Shown in pieces: positions 1 to 6,473 of a stretch of DNA of 15,421 nucleotides. The notes under the pieces are model-generated. The model was given only the letters and a program-made list of their open reading frames with translations. It made no database searches and was not told the DNA's origin. The stretch lies in contig DMOI01000049.1 in assembly GCA_003452395.1 (NCBI GenBank), positions 290 through 15,710 of the forward strand. The letters run 5' to 3'. The stretch is from Clostridiales bacterium. Lineage in GTDB: Bacteria > Bacillota > Clostridia > Lachnospirales > UBA12420. Position numbers and translations under genes: made by a program. Positions within the stretch are counted from its first letter, which is position 1. Each line of letters begins with the position of its first letter.

Positions 1-8
1 TTTTTTAT

Positions 9-1292
9 TTATACTGGCTTTATCACATCTATCCCTATAAACTTTCTAAGTACTTCCGGTACCACCACGCTACCATCTTTTTGTTGATACTGCTCAAGTA
101 TTGCAGGTAGTATCCTACTTGTTGCAAGTCCTGAAGCATTAAGCGTGTGCAAATACTCTGTTTTGTTTGCATCTTCTCTTCTAAATTTCATATTACCTCG
201 TCTTGCTTGGTATTCTCTAGCATTTGAAGCTGAGCTTACTTCTTTGTATATCTCCATGCTTGGTATCCAAACTTCTATATCATAAGTCCTCGCCATAGCA
301 TGGCTACAGTCACCAGCAGCGAGTTTTGCTGTTTTATAGTGTAAGCCCAGTCCCTCTACTAGCTTTTCAGCTTTTCCTACTAGTTCTAGAAATGCTGCGT
401 CGCTATCTTCGGGCTTAGTAAATTGGAACATTTCGATTTTATTAAATTGGTGTCCACGTATCATGCCTCTTTCTTCGGCTCTATAGCTTCCAGCTTCACT
501 TCTATAGCAAGGTGTATATCCAAAGTACTTTTTAGGCAATTCACTTTCTTTTAATATTTCATCTCTATGTAAATTAATAAGTGCTGTTTCTGCAGTTGGT
601 GCCAAAAATTGTCTATAGCTTTTATTTTCTTGTTTTTCAAGTACAAAAACTTCTTCTTCAAACTTAGGGAATTGTCCAGCTGTATACCCACTCTCATATG
701 TGAGTATGTGCGGTGGCATTATAAACTCATAGCCATCCTTTAAGTGTTCGCTCACAAAATAATTAAGCAGAGCCCACTCAAGTTGTGCACCAACACCTTT
801 ATATATCCAAAAACCGTTGCCTGCAAGCTTTGCTCCACGCTCGTAGTCAATAAGTCCTAAGCTCGTTGCCAAATCTACATGATTTTTAGGCTGAAAATCA
901 AACTCTGGTTTTTTGCCAAACTCTCTAATATGCTTGTTATTTTCTTTGCCACCTGCTAACAAATCGTCATCTGGTATATTCGGTAATCTCTCTAAAAAAT
1001 ATTGTATTTTTGCATCATATTCATTTAATTCTTCATCTAATTTTTTTATTTTTTCCCCTACTTCTTGCATTTCGTTTATTAGGCTATCTACACTCTTACC
1101 AGCTTTCTTTAGCTCTGGTATTTCCTTAGACACTCTATTTTTTTCAGCCTTTAATTCTTCTACTACTAAAATAAGTTCTTTTCTTTTCTTATCATTTTCC
1201 AAAAGATCTGTAAAATCTACCTCATCAACTTTTTTAAGCATTTTCACCCTTATTTCTTCTGCATTTTCTCTTATTAAATTTATATCTATCAT
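9..1292 (-). CDS. serS: Seryl-tRNA synthetase (divergent type)
   Basis: Cytoplasmic class II aminoacyl-tRNA synthetase that charges tRNA-Ser with serine. The 427-residue length is normal for the family. Residues about 30-100 are the charged, Leu/Lys/Glu-rich coiled-coil arm that grips the long variable arm of tRNA-Ser. The serine-binding TAE motif is at 233-235 (PTAETAL), motif 2 spans about 263-290 (YRSEAG...GMIRGHQFNKIEMF), and motif 3 is at 385-402 with its arginine at 393. Motif 3 reads NASGLATSR where common bacterial SerRS has NGSGLAVGR, and the segment near 327-334 (GDCSHAMA) also departs from the usual form, so this may belong to a second SerRS subtype. The start follows an AAGGAG site about 10 nt upstream. 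No T-box precedes it; the upstream gap is mostly repeat A1. The stop codon lies 8 bases from the window edge, so any terminator is outside. Confidence 0.96.
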   Translation of the reverse strand: MIDINLIRENAEEIRVKMLKKVDEVDFTDLLENDKKRKELILVVEELKAEKNRVSKEIPELKKAGKSVDSLINEMQEVGEKIKKLDEELNEYDAKIQYFLERLPNIPDDDLLAGGKENNKHIREFGKKPEFDFQPKNHVDLATSLGLIDYERGAKLAGNGFWIYKGVGAQLEWALLNYFVSEHLKDGYEFIMPPHILTYESGYTAGQFPKFEEEVFVLEKQENKSYRQFLAPTAETALINLHRDEILKESELPKKYFGYTPCYRSEAGSYRAEERGMIRGHQFNKIEMFQFTKPEDSDAAFLELVGKAEKLVEGLGLHYKTAKLAAGDCSHAMARTYDIEVWIPSMEIYKEVSSASNAREYQARRGNMKFRREDANKTEYLHTLNASGLATSRILPAILEQYQQKDGSVVVPEVLRKFIGIDVIKPV

Positions 1293-1324
1293 AAATTATC
1301 TCTCCTTGTTTATTATATATCCTC

Positions 1325-1449
1325 CAGACCTATCATTGCGAGGAGGTTCTTTCGATGTGGCAATCTTATCTCTTGAATTATTTTATTATATATATCTTTC
1401 CATTAAAAGATGAGATTGCTTCGTCGTTCCTCCTCGCAATGACAGTCTG
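1325..1449. repeat. Inverted-repeat element A, copy 1 (MITE-like)
   Basis: Imperfect palindrome of about 110-125 bp between the deacetylase gene and serS. The left arm starts CAGACCTATCATTGCGAGGA and the right arm ends with the complement (CCTCGCAATGACAGTCTG). The arms share TCATTGCGAGGAGG and a second block, CAATCTTATCT on the left against CAATCTCATCT on the right, separated by a stretch that does not match between arms. The centre is A/T-rich. A second copy in the same orientation lies at 8294-8394. It has no coding capacity and no transposase. Transcribed RNA would form a long hairpin in the leader of serS. Confidence 0.85.
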
Positions 1450-1472
1450 CGAGTGTATTTCTTTTCTTATTT

Positions 1473-2549
1473 CTAGTATGTTACTACTTTTTTATCTCCT
1501 ATACTATCTTTATTCACATTTCCTTCTTCCGCTTCTTTAATTACTATAGTACTTGCATCTCCGTCCGAAATATATCTTCGTTCTGGATTTTTCTCATATT
1601 TTTTTAAATATCCCCAAAGGTCAGAACCAGTCTTATCATCATCTGCTCCCCTAAGCCTTGGTGCATTTAAAGAATCAAAATTCTTGTGAATAGTAGTCAA
1701 CATCTTTGGCATGCTAGGGCCTTCCCTAAACGCTATGTCTATATGATATTTTTCTCCGTCGTATTCCCCGTCCTTAACTAGTTTTTTAAGTTCATCCGTT
1801 TTAGGTCTTATACCAAATGGATAAGTTAGTGCCACAACTTTATATTCTGGTAATGCGTTTTTTATTCCAGCGTTTAACCTTCCTATTTCCTCTTGTAGCT
1901 TTTGGGCTGAAAGCTTTGAAAATTCTAAATGAGAATAGCTATGGTTACCTATGTCATATCCGTTATTGATAAGATATTCAAGTCTTTCTTTATAGGTACC
2001 TGCCCCCTTAAATTGTGACTCTCCACCATTTACAAAAAAAGTGGCACCTTTTCCAAAGTCAGGGTTTTTCACTGCAAACTTCTCCAATATATCTACCGCA
2101 CAATCTGGTGCTATTACTAGTTTTCCATTGTTTTCAACCAAAGAAAAGTCTGACGGTTCTCCATCATCAAATGTAATAACCACAGGTGTATAGCCTGCCT
2201 CTACTTTGATATTATGATTTATAAAATCATTCATCGGTATGACTCTATATTTATTATCATATAAATACTGTAAATCATTTTTAAAATCAGCTCTCGTCCT
2301 TTGGTATGAAGTTGGTGGATTTTCGTCTACTAGTCCATGATACATTATAACTGGTATTTCACCTAGCTCATTAACTTTTAGGCTAACATAATCATCTTTT
2401 GTCAGAATGTTTTTAGCTGAGCTACTGGATGCCTCTTTCTCCGTATTTACTGTGTTTGGAGTATTATTTGCGTTTTGTTTAACAGGTTGGTCATTATTAC
2501 AAGCAGTTAGCACAAACATAAGTGCTAAAATATATATTATTTTTTTCAT
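1473..2549 (-). CDS. Lipoprotein polysaccharide deacetylase (CE4, NodB domain)
   Basis: Predicted membrane-anchored extracellular enzyme that removes acetyl groups from a polysaccharide, most likely peptidoglycan or another wall glycan; the substrate cannot be read from sequence. Residues 1-17 are a lipoprotein signal with lipobox LTAC (Cys17), the type processed by Lgt, which is also encoded in this window. A Ser/Asn/Thr-rich linker (18-48) follows. The NodB domain carries motif 1 TFDDG (126-130), motif 2 HSYSH (203-207, the metal-binding histidines) and motif 3 YPFG (243-246), so the active site looks intact. PVIMYHGL at 66-73 is typical of this subgroup. The start ATG follows an AAGAAGGTG site. 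The gene begins 36 nt after truB stops and probably shares its transcript. The C-terminus after about 330 is charged and low in complexity. Confidence 0.9.
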   Translation of the reverse strand: MKKIIYILALMFVLTACNNDQPVKQNANNTPNTVNTEKEASSSSAKNILTKDDYVSLKVNELGEIPVIMYHGLVDENPPTSYQRTRADFKNDLQYLYDNKYRVIPMNDFINHNIKVEAGYTPVVITFDDGEPSDFSLVENNGKLVIAPDCAVDILEKFAVKNPDFGKGATFFVNGGESQFKGAGTYKERLEYLINNGYDIGNHSYSHLEFSKLSAQKLQEEIGRLNAGIKNALPEYKVVALTYPFGIRPKTDELKKLVKDGEYDGEKYHIDIAFREGPSMPKMLTTIHKNFDSLNAPRLRGADDDKTGSDLWGYLKKYEKNPERRYISDGDASTIVIKEAEEGNVNKDSIGDKKVVTY

Positions 2550-2585
2550 GTTGACACCTTCTTCTTTTGATTTAAAATTTAATCC

Positions 2586-3491
2586 CTATATAAACATTTT
2601 TTCTACCTTCAAGAGCTTTTCTTCGTCTTCTTCTACACATTTGTACAATGCTACAAATTGTTCTTTTGTATCATAGACTCTATAAATATTAAGTGTTTCT
2701 ATAATAACACTATTTTTTATATTTTTCAAGTTTATTTTCGCACCATTTAACAAATCTTTTTCTCCTAGTTCGTCTACATATATTTTTTGGTATTTTTCAA
2801 ATATATCTTCTACATTAATCAGCTTCTCAGATAATATTTTATCATTTGATAAATCTTCTAGTTTTATACCATCAGTCAAAGAAAACCTTCCTACTCTTGT
2901 TCTTATCAGCGTTTTCATGCAGGCCCCACATTTTAATATTTGTCCTATATCATAGCACAGCGTTCTTATATATGTACCTTTAGAGCATACAACCCGTATT
3001 TCAAATTCATCATTACTTAATATTTTTGTCAACTCTATTTCTCTTATATATACTTTTCTTGCCTCACGTTCTATTTCTTTGCCTTCCCTTGCTAACTCAT
3101 ACAACTTTTTTCCGTTGACTTTTACAGCTGAATACATAGGCGGTATTTGCATATATTCACCCATAAAACCATTCAAAACCTTTAATATGTGGTTTTTATC
3201 AAGCTTCGGCACCTCACACTCCATAATTACTTTACCTGTAATATCCTGTGTGTCTGTAACCAAACCCAGTTTTACTGTTGCTATATATTCTTTATCCTTT
3301 TCAACCATATATTCTATTGCTTTTGTAGCTTTTCCTATACATATAGTCATCAAACCCTCTGCATCAGGGTCTAACGTGCCTGCATGTCCAACTTTCTTAG
3401 TCCACAAAATCTTTCTGACTTTCATGACCAAATCATGTGAAGTATACCCTTTTTCCTTATATATATTTATTATTCCATTTATCTCGCTCAT
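2586..3491 (-). CDS. truB: tRNA pseudouridine(55) synthase TruB
   Basis: Isomerises uridine 55 in the T-loop of elongator tRNAs to pseudouridine. Diagnostic features are the N-terminal GIINIYKEKGYTSHD, the catalytic motif GHAGTLDPDAEG with nucleophile Asp41, KEYIATVKLGLVTDTQD, QIPPMYSAVKVNGKKLYELAR and CSKGTYIRTLC. The 301-residue length suits a TruB with a short C-terminal PUA-like extension. An AGAAAGG site lies about 10 nt before the ATG. In many Firmicutes truB sits in the nusA-infB-rbfA-truB-ribF cluster; here it is detached, following sigK across a gap with its own promoter and repeat B1, and it leads into the deacetylase gene. Confidence 0.97.
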   Translation of the reverse strand: MSEINGIINIYKEKGYTSHDLVMKVRKILWTKKVGHAGTLDPDAEGLMTICIGKATKAIEYMVEKDKEYIATVKLGLVTDTQDITGKVIMECEVPKLDKNHILKVLNGFMGEYMQIPPMYSAVKVNGKKLYELAREGKEIEREARKVYIREIELTKILSNDEFEIRVVCSKGTYIRTLCYDIGQILKCGACMKTLIRTRVGRFSLTDGIKLEDLSNDKILSEKLINVEDIFEKYQKIYVDELGEKDLLNGAKINLKNIKNSVIIETLNIYRVYDTKEQFVALYKCVEEDEEKLLKVEKMFI

Positions 3492-3571
3492 AAATTCAAT
3501 TCCTTTCTATTTCACAATTTGAAAATAAGTTATACTGTCATTTCATAACTAAATCATTGAATTTTAATAAT

Positions 3572-3701
3572 CGTAGGGGCTGTGCCTATGTGCCAGCCCT
3601 CTATTATTTTAACATATATATGTATAGATATTTACTGGACTAGCATCACGTAGTAAGTGCTACAAACATTAACGGGCTGGCACATAGGCACAGCCCCTAC
3701 G
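3572..3701. repeat. Inverted-repeat element B, copy 1
   Basis: A perfect 28-bp inverted repeat (3572-3599 against 3674-3701; outer end CGTAGGGGCTGTGCCTATGT) encloses a 74-bp A/T-rich centre. No open reading frame is present. A second copy lies at 12724-12859. The centre shares the block GTAGTAAGTG with the reverse complement of the second copy, so the two copies are inverted relative to each other. It lies between sigK and truB, downstream of the promoter at 3742-3771, and would form a very stable hairpin in the truB leader. Confidence 0.9.
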
Positions 3702-3741
3702 TTGACAAAAGATATATTCAAACCACGTGCTACTTTTCCTA

Positions 3742-3771
3742 ATTATATCACCCTCATACCCTAAAAGTCAA
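3742..3771 (-). promoter_or_regulatory. Sigma-A-type promoter for truB
   Basis: On the minus strand, TTGACT (3766-3771), an 18-nt spacer and TATAAT (3742-3747), with a TG extended -10 (TGATATAAT). It lies just after the sigK stop codon and points toward truB. Transcripts would start near 3735 and run through repeat B1 before reaching truB. Confidence 0.7.
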
Positions 3772-3790
3772 CTACCTTGATTTTTGCTTT

Positions 3791-4468
3791 TTAATTTTCA
3801 AAGCTATTTCTTAATTTTTCAAGCGCCTTTTTTTCTATTCTCGAGACATATGAGCGTGATATGTTTAATTCGCATGCGACTTGGTCTTGTGTCTTTCTTT
3901 TTTTATTATATAATCCATATCTTTTTACTATAACCTGCTCTTCTAATTTTGTAAGAACATTTTGAATATTGTTATATAGCTTTTCTGTATTTGCCTTTAA
4001 ATCTATTTTTTCAAACACATCTTTTTCATCTGTACTAAGAATATCTATAAGTGAAATTTCGTTACCTTCTTTATCAATCCCAACCTGTTCGTTAAGCGAA
4101 ACCTCTTTATTTCCTTTTTTTCCGCTTCTTATACTCATTAATATCTCATTTTCTATACATTTTGAAACATATGTCGAAAGCTTGCTTTCTTTTTCTAACC
4201 TATAGCTTGTGATACCTTTTATAAGTCCTATAGTTCCTATCGAAAGTAAATCATCCATATCTCTTCTTCCTATACCATACTTTTTAGCCACGTTTGCAAC
4301 CAATCTTAGGTTCCTCTCTATAAGAATTCTTTTAGCATCTTCATTGTTTTCATTTTTATACTGTTCTAAATACATTTTCTCCTCTTCTTTACTAAGAGGT
4401 TTGGGAAGATTGCTTGTAGAAATGAATTTTACAAAGCATAATAATTTTAGTAGCCATTTAAAGAACAT
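3791..4468 (-). CDS. sigK: Sporulation sigma factor SigK (pro-form, uninterrupted)
   Basis: Late mother-cell RNA polymerase sigma factor of sporulation. Residues 27-60 and 66-115 are sigma region 2 (NLRLVANVAKKYG; DDLLSIGTIGLIKGI at 72-86; CIENEILMSIR). The segment EVSLNEQVGIDKEGNEISLID (122-142) closely matches my recollection of Bacillus subtilis SigK. Region 4 has its helix-turn-helix at about 190-212 (TQDQVACELNISRSYVSRIE). The first 20 or so residues (MFFKWLLKLLCFVKFISTSN) are hydrophobic and basic and precede the conserved LPKPLS. That is the position of the inhibitory pro-sequence cleaved by SpoIVFB in bacilli, so pro-SigK processing is likely. The reading frame is complete and carries no skin-type insertion. 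The SD (GAGGTGA, 4473-4479) lies inside a perfect hairpin. Confidence 0.92.
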   Translation of the reverse strand: MFFKWLLKLLCFVKFISTSNLPKPLSKEEEKMYLEQYKNENNEDAKRILIERNLRLVANVAKKYGIGRRDMDDLLSIGTIGLIKGITSYRLEKESKLSTYVSKCIENEILMSIRSGKKGNKEVSLNEQVGIDKEGNEISLIDILSTDEKDVFEKIDLKANTEKLYNNIQNVLTKLEEQVIVKRYGLYNKKRKTQDQVACELNISRSYVSRIEKKALEKLRNSFEN

Positions 4469-4502
4469 AAAATCACCTCATAGAAGTTTATGAGGTGATT
4501 TT
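4469..4502 (-). promoter_or_regulatory. Perfect hairpin masking the sigK ribosome-binding site
   Basis: A 14-bp perfect inverted repeat (4469-4482 and 4489-4502) with a 6-nt loop directly abuts the sigK ATG. The arm nearer the gene contains the SD GAGGTGA. In mRNA reading through from the U32 gene the SD would be paired. The structure has only four T after the stem before the ATG, so it is a weaker candidate for an intrinsic terminator. On the minus strand CATAAACT (4485-4492) sits in the loop and upstream arm and resembles a sigma-E -10 element (CATACANT), with a poor TTATT about 13 nt upstream. That promoter reading is speculative. Confidence 0.6.
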
Positions 4503-4520
4503 TGAAATAAGAATAATTAA

Positions 4521-5744
4521 CTATAATTTCTTTCTTATCATATCATATTTCTCAACTGGTGTAATTATTTTAACTTTCAATATCTGTTTTGGGTGTGGTG
4601 CTTCTTGTATTTTATTTCCTTCTTCATCCGTCATGTATTCAATTATTTGAGTTGTAAACTCGCCTTTTTTCTTAAATATCTCTAATTCATCTCCAATAGA
4701 AAATTTATTTCTCTGTTCAATTGTAGCTATTTTTGTCTTTTTATCATAATCAAGTATTATACCGCAAAAATTATATTCCCTTATGTAAGTTGCTTTGTCA
4801 TATATTTGTTCATTAGTTCCTGGCTTTTCAAAATAAAATCCCGTTGTATAGTCCCTATAGCTTGACTTACAGATTTCACTTATATAATATTCTTTATTCT
4901 TTTCATATATTTTAGGATCTTTAAAATAGTCATCTATTGCATCCCTATATGCCTTAACTACAGTTGCTACATAATACGCTGTCTTCATTCTTCCTTCTAT
5001 TTTAAAACTAGTTATACCTGCATCTACAAGCTCTGGTACGTGCTCAAGCATACATAAATCTTTGGAGTTAAATATATAAGTACCCTTCTCATCCTCATGA
5101 ATCGGCATATATATACCTGGTCTTTTCTCCTCAACTATGTGATATTTCCATCTACACGGCTGTGCACAATCACCATGATTAGAATTACGCCCTGTCATAT
5201 AGTTGCTGAGCAAGCATCTTCCTGAGTATGAAATACACATAGCGCCATGTACAAATGCCTCTATATCTATACTCGGTATATACGCCTTGATTTCTTTTAT
5301 CTCTCTTATAGAAAGCTCTCTTGCTGCAACTACTCTCTTCACTCCCTGCTTTAACCAAAACTCCATACTTTTATAATTCGTGCTATTTGCTTGCGTGCTT
5401 AGGTGAACTTCCATATTAGGCACTGTTTGACGCGCAATGCTAATTATCCCTGGGTCTGCAATTATAAGAGCATCCACGCCTATTTTCTCTAAATCTAAAA
5501 AATATTTATCAATATATCTCAAATCCTGATTATGAGCTATTACATTTGCTGTTACATACACCCTTACGTTTCGTGCATGTGCAAACTCGACAGCTTGTGC
5601 TATCTCTTCCATTGAAAAGTTCTTTGCATTTGCTCTTAACCCATACATTGGACCACCAAGATAAACTGCATCTGCCCCATATAATATCGCTGTTTCTAAA
5701 ACTTCCATGCTCCCTGCAGGTGCTAGTAGCTCTGGTTTTTTCAT
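4521..5744 (-). CDS. Peptidase-U32-family protein, probable tRNA uridine-34 hydroxylase (TrhP-like)
   Basis: Begins with the family signature MKKPELLAPAGSMEVLETAI, then YGADAVYLGG and VTANVIAHN. The U32 signature EAFVHGAMCISYSGRCLLS spans 162-180. Cys170, Cys177, Cys193 and Cys197 form the conserved set associated with an iron-sulfur cluster in this family. The family was long annotated as collagenase-like protease. Several members (E. coli TrhP/YegQ, B. subtilis YrrN/YrrO) are now known as prephenate-dependent tRNA hydroxylases making 5-hydroxyuridine at position 34; this protein most resembles that branch by length (407 residues) and signature. I chose the ATG at 5744 because the family starts there. 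The frame stays open to a TTG at 5840, and the SD for 5744 (AAAGGA) is rather far (14 nt). sigK starts 52 nt downstream. Confidence 0.85.
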   Translation of the reverse strand: MKKPELLAPAGSMEVLETAILYGADAVYLGGPMYGLRANAKNFSMEEIAQAVEFAHARNVRVYVTANVIAHNQDLRYIDKYFLDLEKIGVDALIIADPGIISIARQTVPNMEVHLSTQANSTNYKSMEFWLKQGVKRVVAARELSIREIKEIKAYIPSIDIEAFVHGAMCISYSGRCLLSNYMTGRNSNHGDCAQPCRWKYHIVEEKRPGIYMPIHEDEKGTYIFNSKDLCMLEHVPELVDAGITSFKIEGRMKTAYYVATVVKAYRDAIDDYFKDPKIYEKNKEYYISEICKSSYRDYTTGFYFEKPGTNEQIYDKATYIREYNFCGIILDYDKKTKIATIEQRNKFSIGDELEIFKKKGEFTTQIIEYMTDEEGNKIQEAPHPKQILKVKIITPVEKYDMIRKKL

Positions 5745-5825
5745 AATAAAATTACACATCCTTTCAAGTAATGCTGATTCATGTTTAAATATCAGATTAT
5801 AAGTTTTTTTACAAATCAAATGCAG

Positions 5826-5859
5826 ATCCTCACGTCGCAAAAGGCGTACTCCTCAGGAT
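5826..5859 (-). other. Possible structured leader hairpin upstream of the U32 gene
   Basis: On the minus strand, outer stem ATCCT/AGGAT and inner stem GT(A)CGC/GCGAC with a CTTTT loop enclose an asymmetric internal loop. It lies in the roughly 140-nt leader between the candidate promoter and the U32 start. I recognise no named RNA family. It also overlaps an upstream in-frame extension of the gene, so it might be coding. Confidence 0.25.
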
Positions 5860-5889
5860 AACGTTACAAGGTGAAAAAAATATATTTTC

Positions 5890-5916
5890 ATTATAACACA
5901 AAAAAACTCTTTTCAA
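5890..5916 (-). promoter_or_regulatory. Candidate promoter for the U32-sigK transcript
   Basis: The minus strand carries TATAAT (5890-5895) with TTGAAA (5911-5916) 15 nt upstream, a short spacer. It overlaps the terminator hairpin of the preceding small gene, which is a common arrangement. The -10 is perfect but the -35 spacing is poor. Confidence 0.35.
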
Positions 5917-5928
5917 GAGTTTTTTTGT
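5898..5928 (-). terminator. Intrinsic terminator after the small gene at 5934-6152
   Basis: A 14-bp perfect stem with a 3-nt loop: ACAAAAAAACTCTT pairs with AAGAGTTTTTTTGT. Its A and T tracts make it look bidirectional. It begins 5 nt after the stop codon of the upstream gene and separates the small-gene pair from the U32-sigK unit. Confidence 0.85.
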
Positions 5929-5933
5929 AAATT

Positions 5934-6152
5934 TTATTTCAAATTATTATTCTGTTCCGAGATGGATTGAACTACCCATCTGTCCACTTTAATTTGTATG
6001 TCATTCATACACAGTGCTTGGTTTACTTTATTATGATGATCTTTATCTTCTAGATATACATATGTTTTCACAGGACAGTCGTTAAGACCAATCTTTAATG
6101 CAATTTTAGGATATTTATATAATTCTTTAGCAAAATCATACTGTCCACTCAT
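5934..6152 (-). CDS. Small protein of unknown function (72 aa)
   Basis: I do not recognise this protein. The start chosen is the ATG at 6152 (MSGQYDFAKELYKY), which has a good SD (AGAGGTG) 7 nt upstream; a longer frame to 6194 would overlap the -10 region of its own promoter. The product is soluble, with a mixed hydrophobic pattern (YPKIALKIGLNDCPVKTYVYLED) suggesting a compact folded domain, two cysteines and an Asn-rich tail. It has a near-consensus promoter immediately upstream and a strong terminator immediately downstream, so it is a complete single-gene unit. Its leader (ACGAAAGAGGTGT) is nearly identical to that of the next small gene, suggesting shared control. The clean transcription and translation signals support a real gene. 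Confidence 0.7.
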   Translation of the reverse strand: MSGQYDFAKELYKYPKIALKIGLNDCPVKTYVYLEDKDHHNKVNQALCMNDIQIKVDRWVVQSISEQNNNLK

Positions 6153-6184
6153 ATTAAACACCTCTTTCGTGTTACTTGACATTA

Positions 6185-6213
6185 ATTGTATCACATGTCA
6201 GTAAAACTGTCAA
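6185..6213 (-). promoter_or_regulatory. Sigma-A promoter of the 72-aa gene, flanked by an inverted repeat
   Basis: Minus strand: TTGACA (6208-6213), a 17-nt spacer and TACAAT (6185-6190). It starts just after the stop of the neighbouring small gene. A perfect 8-bp inverted repeat, ACTTGACA/TGTCAAGT (6174-6181 and 6208-6215), brackets the -35 and the predicted start site and could be an operator. Confidence 0.75.
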
Positions 6214-6218
6214 GTATT

Positions 6219-6404
6219 TTATACACTAGGACCTGAATTTTTTTCTTCTGGGTCATCTTTTCTATCAAATCCAGGCGCTTTATAATTACAAGGATCTTTC
6301 TTATCTAAATTATATTTGTCCCTTTTAGGTTCGGTACAAATATTTAACTCGTCTAGTAGCATTCTCGTTTCTTCATCCACATTTTGGCTTAACTTACAAT
6401 TCAT
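6219..6404 (-). CDS. Small acidic/charged protein of unknown function (61 aa)
   Basis: Unrecognised. The start chosen is the ATG at 6404 (MNCKLSQNVDEETRMLLDEL), preceded by the SD AGAGGTG. An ATG three codons upstream overlaps that SD and is less likely. Residues about 7-20 could form an amphipathic helix. The rest is rich in Lys, Asp, Pro and Asn (KRDKYNLDKKDPCNYKAPGF; DRKDDPEEKNSG) and is probably disordered. There are three cysteines (3, 26, 42), and no signal peptide or membrane segment. It has its own promoter at 6435-6463. No terminator separates it from the next small gene, whose promoter begins right after this stop codon, so readthrough into that gene is likely. Confidence 0.6.
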   Translation of the reverse strand: MNCKLSQNVDEETRMLLDELNICTEPKRDKYNLDKKDPCNYKAPGFDRKDDPEEKNSGPSV

Positions 6405-6434
6405 CAAATACACCTCTTTCGTTTTATTTGTGTT

Positions 6435-6463
6435 ATTGTACCATAATTTTACATTATATGCAA
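6435..6463 (-). promoter_or_regulatory. Sigma-A-type promoter of the 61-aa gene
   Basis: Minus strand: TTGCAT (6458-6463), a 17-nt spacer and TACAAT (6435-6440), ending about 30 nt before the ATG. The architecture is the same as for the following small gene, including an identical -10. Confidence 0.65.
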
Positions 6464-6473
6464 TACCTTTCCA

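Noticed and set aside
1293..1324. TATAAT-like sequence just before serS as its promoter
   Set aside because: It lies so close to the ribosome-binding site that transcription would start inside it, and no -35 is seen.
913..1413. Open frame of 166 codons on the plus strand opposite serS
   Set aside because: It lies antisense to the coiled-coil part of SerRS, is Ser/Phe-rich as expected from reversed Lys/Glu codons, has no ribosome-binding site, and runs into repeat A1.
3079..3522. Open frame of 147 codons on the plus strand opposite truB
   Set aside because: Antisense shadow of a clear truB gene with no family resemblance and no start signals.
3572..3701. Element B1 as the intrinsic terminator of sigK
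   Set aside because: It lies downstream of a strong truB promoter, its stem is 28 bp with a large loop and no T tract, and the same element occurs elsewhere as a repeat.
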